From Candidatus Kapaibacterium sp. (lineage in GTDB: Bacteria; Bacteroidota; Ignavibacteria; Palsa-1295), in assembly GCA_025450975.1 (NCBI GenBank), contig JANWLI010000192.1, positions 1 to 6,117 on the forward strand: DNA of 6,117 bases. The letters are read 5' to 3'. Below are positions 5,379-6,117 of the stretch, piece by piece. The notes beneath the pieces are model-generated. The model was not told where the DNA came from. It saw only the letters and a program-made list of their open reading frames with translations, and searched no databases. The position numbers were made by a program, and so were the translations under genes. Position 1 is the stretch's first letter. Each line of letters opens with the position of its first letter.

Positions 5379-5573
5379 GGCTCGAGAATATTTTCTTAAG
5401 GGAAGTATGAAATTTTTATTGGAAGATGACAAAATTGTACTTTTTGGCCTACTTATTGCTAACCTAGACGTAAAGTATGTAAATTTGTACAGCAAACTAC
5501 GTACATTTGTGCCCAAGTGTTGTTGTGTTTAACAGTCGACCACTAATCTAAAAGAAGAATAAACGGTTTAATT
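5379..5573. promoter_or_regulatory. Divergent promoter region between mazG and the membrane-protein gene
   Basis: This 195-bp AT-rich gap must hold the start signals of two divergent genes. In the plus direction TACATTTG (5502-5509) fits the TAnnTTTG -7 box and would start transcription about 58 nt before the ATG at 5574. The nearest TTTG upstream (5484-5487) is only 14 nt away, too close for a standard -33. Related 12-mers GTAAATTTGTAC (5479-5490) and GTACATTTGTGC (5501-5512) lie 22 bp apart. A near-palindrome TAAAC-G-GTTTA (5560-5570) sits 3 bp before the start codon. No convincing mazG promoter was found. Confidence 0.35.
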
Positions 5574-6117
5574 ATGGCAGAAGCAGCAGTTACTCGTCCA
5601 ACACGGACCTCGACCAAGCCGGTCACGCGTCGTACATCGAAGCCGTCGGCAGCTCCGGTCGTATTCCTTACAATCCTATTTGCAGTCTTGATCCACGTCG
5701 CCTTCAGCGCCTCGATCGGAGCATTCTCCGAAGAGTCGCATTGGGAAACCTTCGGCTTAAATGCGGAAGTCTATTTCTCGAAGATGCAGATCGAAGAGCA
5801 TGCCCCCTATTTTGTGAATGCGCCACTTGCATTCTTTCCATTCGATCTCTTTTTCGGCTTCTGCTTTGCAGTGCTGATGGGATTTGCACTTCGCGTGCCG
5901 TTCTTCCGCGATCGTGTCTATCATACGATCATCGACGTGAAGAAGCGTCTCATGCTGCAGCTCTCTGCGACGCAGGAAGAAGTTGAGTCGATCCTGCGCA
6001 ACGATCCCGATAACATCCAGCGCTTACTTTCGCGCCGTGAAGATATTAACCTCGAGAGCGTCCAGTCCGATATTGAGCATATCAATAAGGGCCAGGCGTA
6101 CCTTGATGGTCGCGGCA
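5574..6117 (+). CDS. Unrecognised protein with two predicted TM helices, truncated by the window
   Basis: An open frame runs from ATG at 5574 to the window end without a stop (181 residues seen). A basic, Thr/Arg/Lys/Pro-rich cytoplasm-like tail (residues 1-27, e.g. TRPTRTSTKPVTRR) precedes a transmembrane helix (about 29-50, VVFLTILFAVLIHVAFSASI). An acidic/aromatic loop (52-82) and a second helix (about 84-107, rich in F and L with PFDLFFGFCFAVLMGFALRV) follow. After residue 110 the chain is charged and helical (KKRLMLQLSATQEEVESILR, then LLSRREDINLESVQSDIEHI), suggesting a cytoplasmic coiled or helical domain that continues past the edge. The basic N-terminus and charged post-helix segment favour both ends inside. 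Codon use and base composition are like mazG. It is divergent from mazG. I do not recognise the family and assign no function. A/T-rich bases rather than a Shine-Dalgarno precede the start, as is usual in Bacteroidota. Confidence 0.8.
   Translation, partial: MAEAAVTRPTRTSTKPVTRRTSKPSAAPVVFLTILFAVLIHVAFSASIGAFSEESHWETFGLNAEVYFSKMQIEEHAPYFVNAPLAFFPFDLFFGFCFAVLMGFALRVPFFRDRVYHTIIDVKKRLMLQLSATQEEVESILRNDPDNIQRLLSRREDINLESVQSDIEHINKGQAYLDGRG

Noticed and set aside
5379..5516. N-terminal extension of MazG to TTG at 5516 (46 extra residues)
   Set aside because: The segment is AT-rich and intergenic in character, carries the divergent promoter motifs, and has no counterpart in MazG proteins. The GTG at 5378 gives the normal family length.

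Overview
The window looks like a chromosomal segment from a member of the Bacteroidota/Chlorobiota side of the FCB group, with an Ignavibacteria- or Kapabacteria-like lineage as my best guess. Three signs support this. First, there is a long secreted protein built from ASH/choice-of-anchor-D-like beta-sandwich repeats that ends in a type A sorting domain of the type IX secretion system (T9SS). Second, -7 boxes of the Bacteroidota type (TAnnTTTG) occur, and one has a correctly spaced TTTG -33 element. Third, most gene starts lack a clear Shine-Dalgarno sequence. The genus cannot be fixed from the sequence alone.

Layout from left to right. Positions 1-203 are AT-rich and non-coding. A consensus-perfect minus-strand promoter (128-159) points out of the left edge and is followed within about 70 nt by a structured segment ending in a hairpin plus T7 tract, so this may be a small RNA or an attenuated leader. 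Positions 204-233 hold a strong intrinsic terminator for the large minus-strand gene (255-3161, 968 aa, T9SS cargo). A 250-bp intergenic stretch holding that gene's Shine-Dalgarno and a candidate -7 box separates it from a divergent plus-strand gene (3415-4143, 242 aa). That product reads like a RecA/KaiC-type fold whose Walker A motif has decayed.

The convergent gap between this gene and mazG (4596-5378, minus strand) is almost filled by a composite inverted repeat (4157-4593). It is built of short hairpin modules with TAC-containing loops, and its two arms show a compensatory base-pair change. mazG encodes a house-cleaning NTP pyrophosphohydrolase. A 195-bp AT-rich divergent promoter region follows, and then a plus-strand gene (5574 to the right edge, truncated) for an unrecognised protein with two predicted transmembrane helices.

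The four genes do not form an operon: orientations alternate (minus, plus, minus, plus) and no shared pathway is evident. The parts most worth a second look are the composite palindromic element, the candidate small RNA or attenuator at the left edge, and the P-loop-less RecA-like protein.
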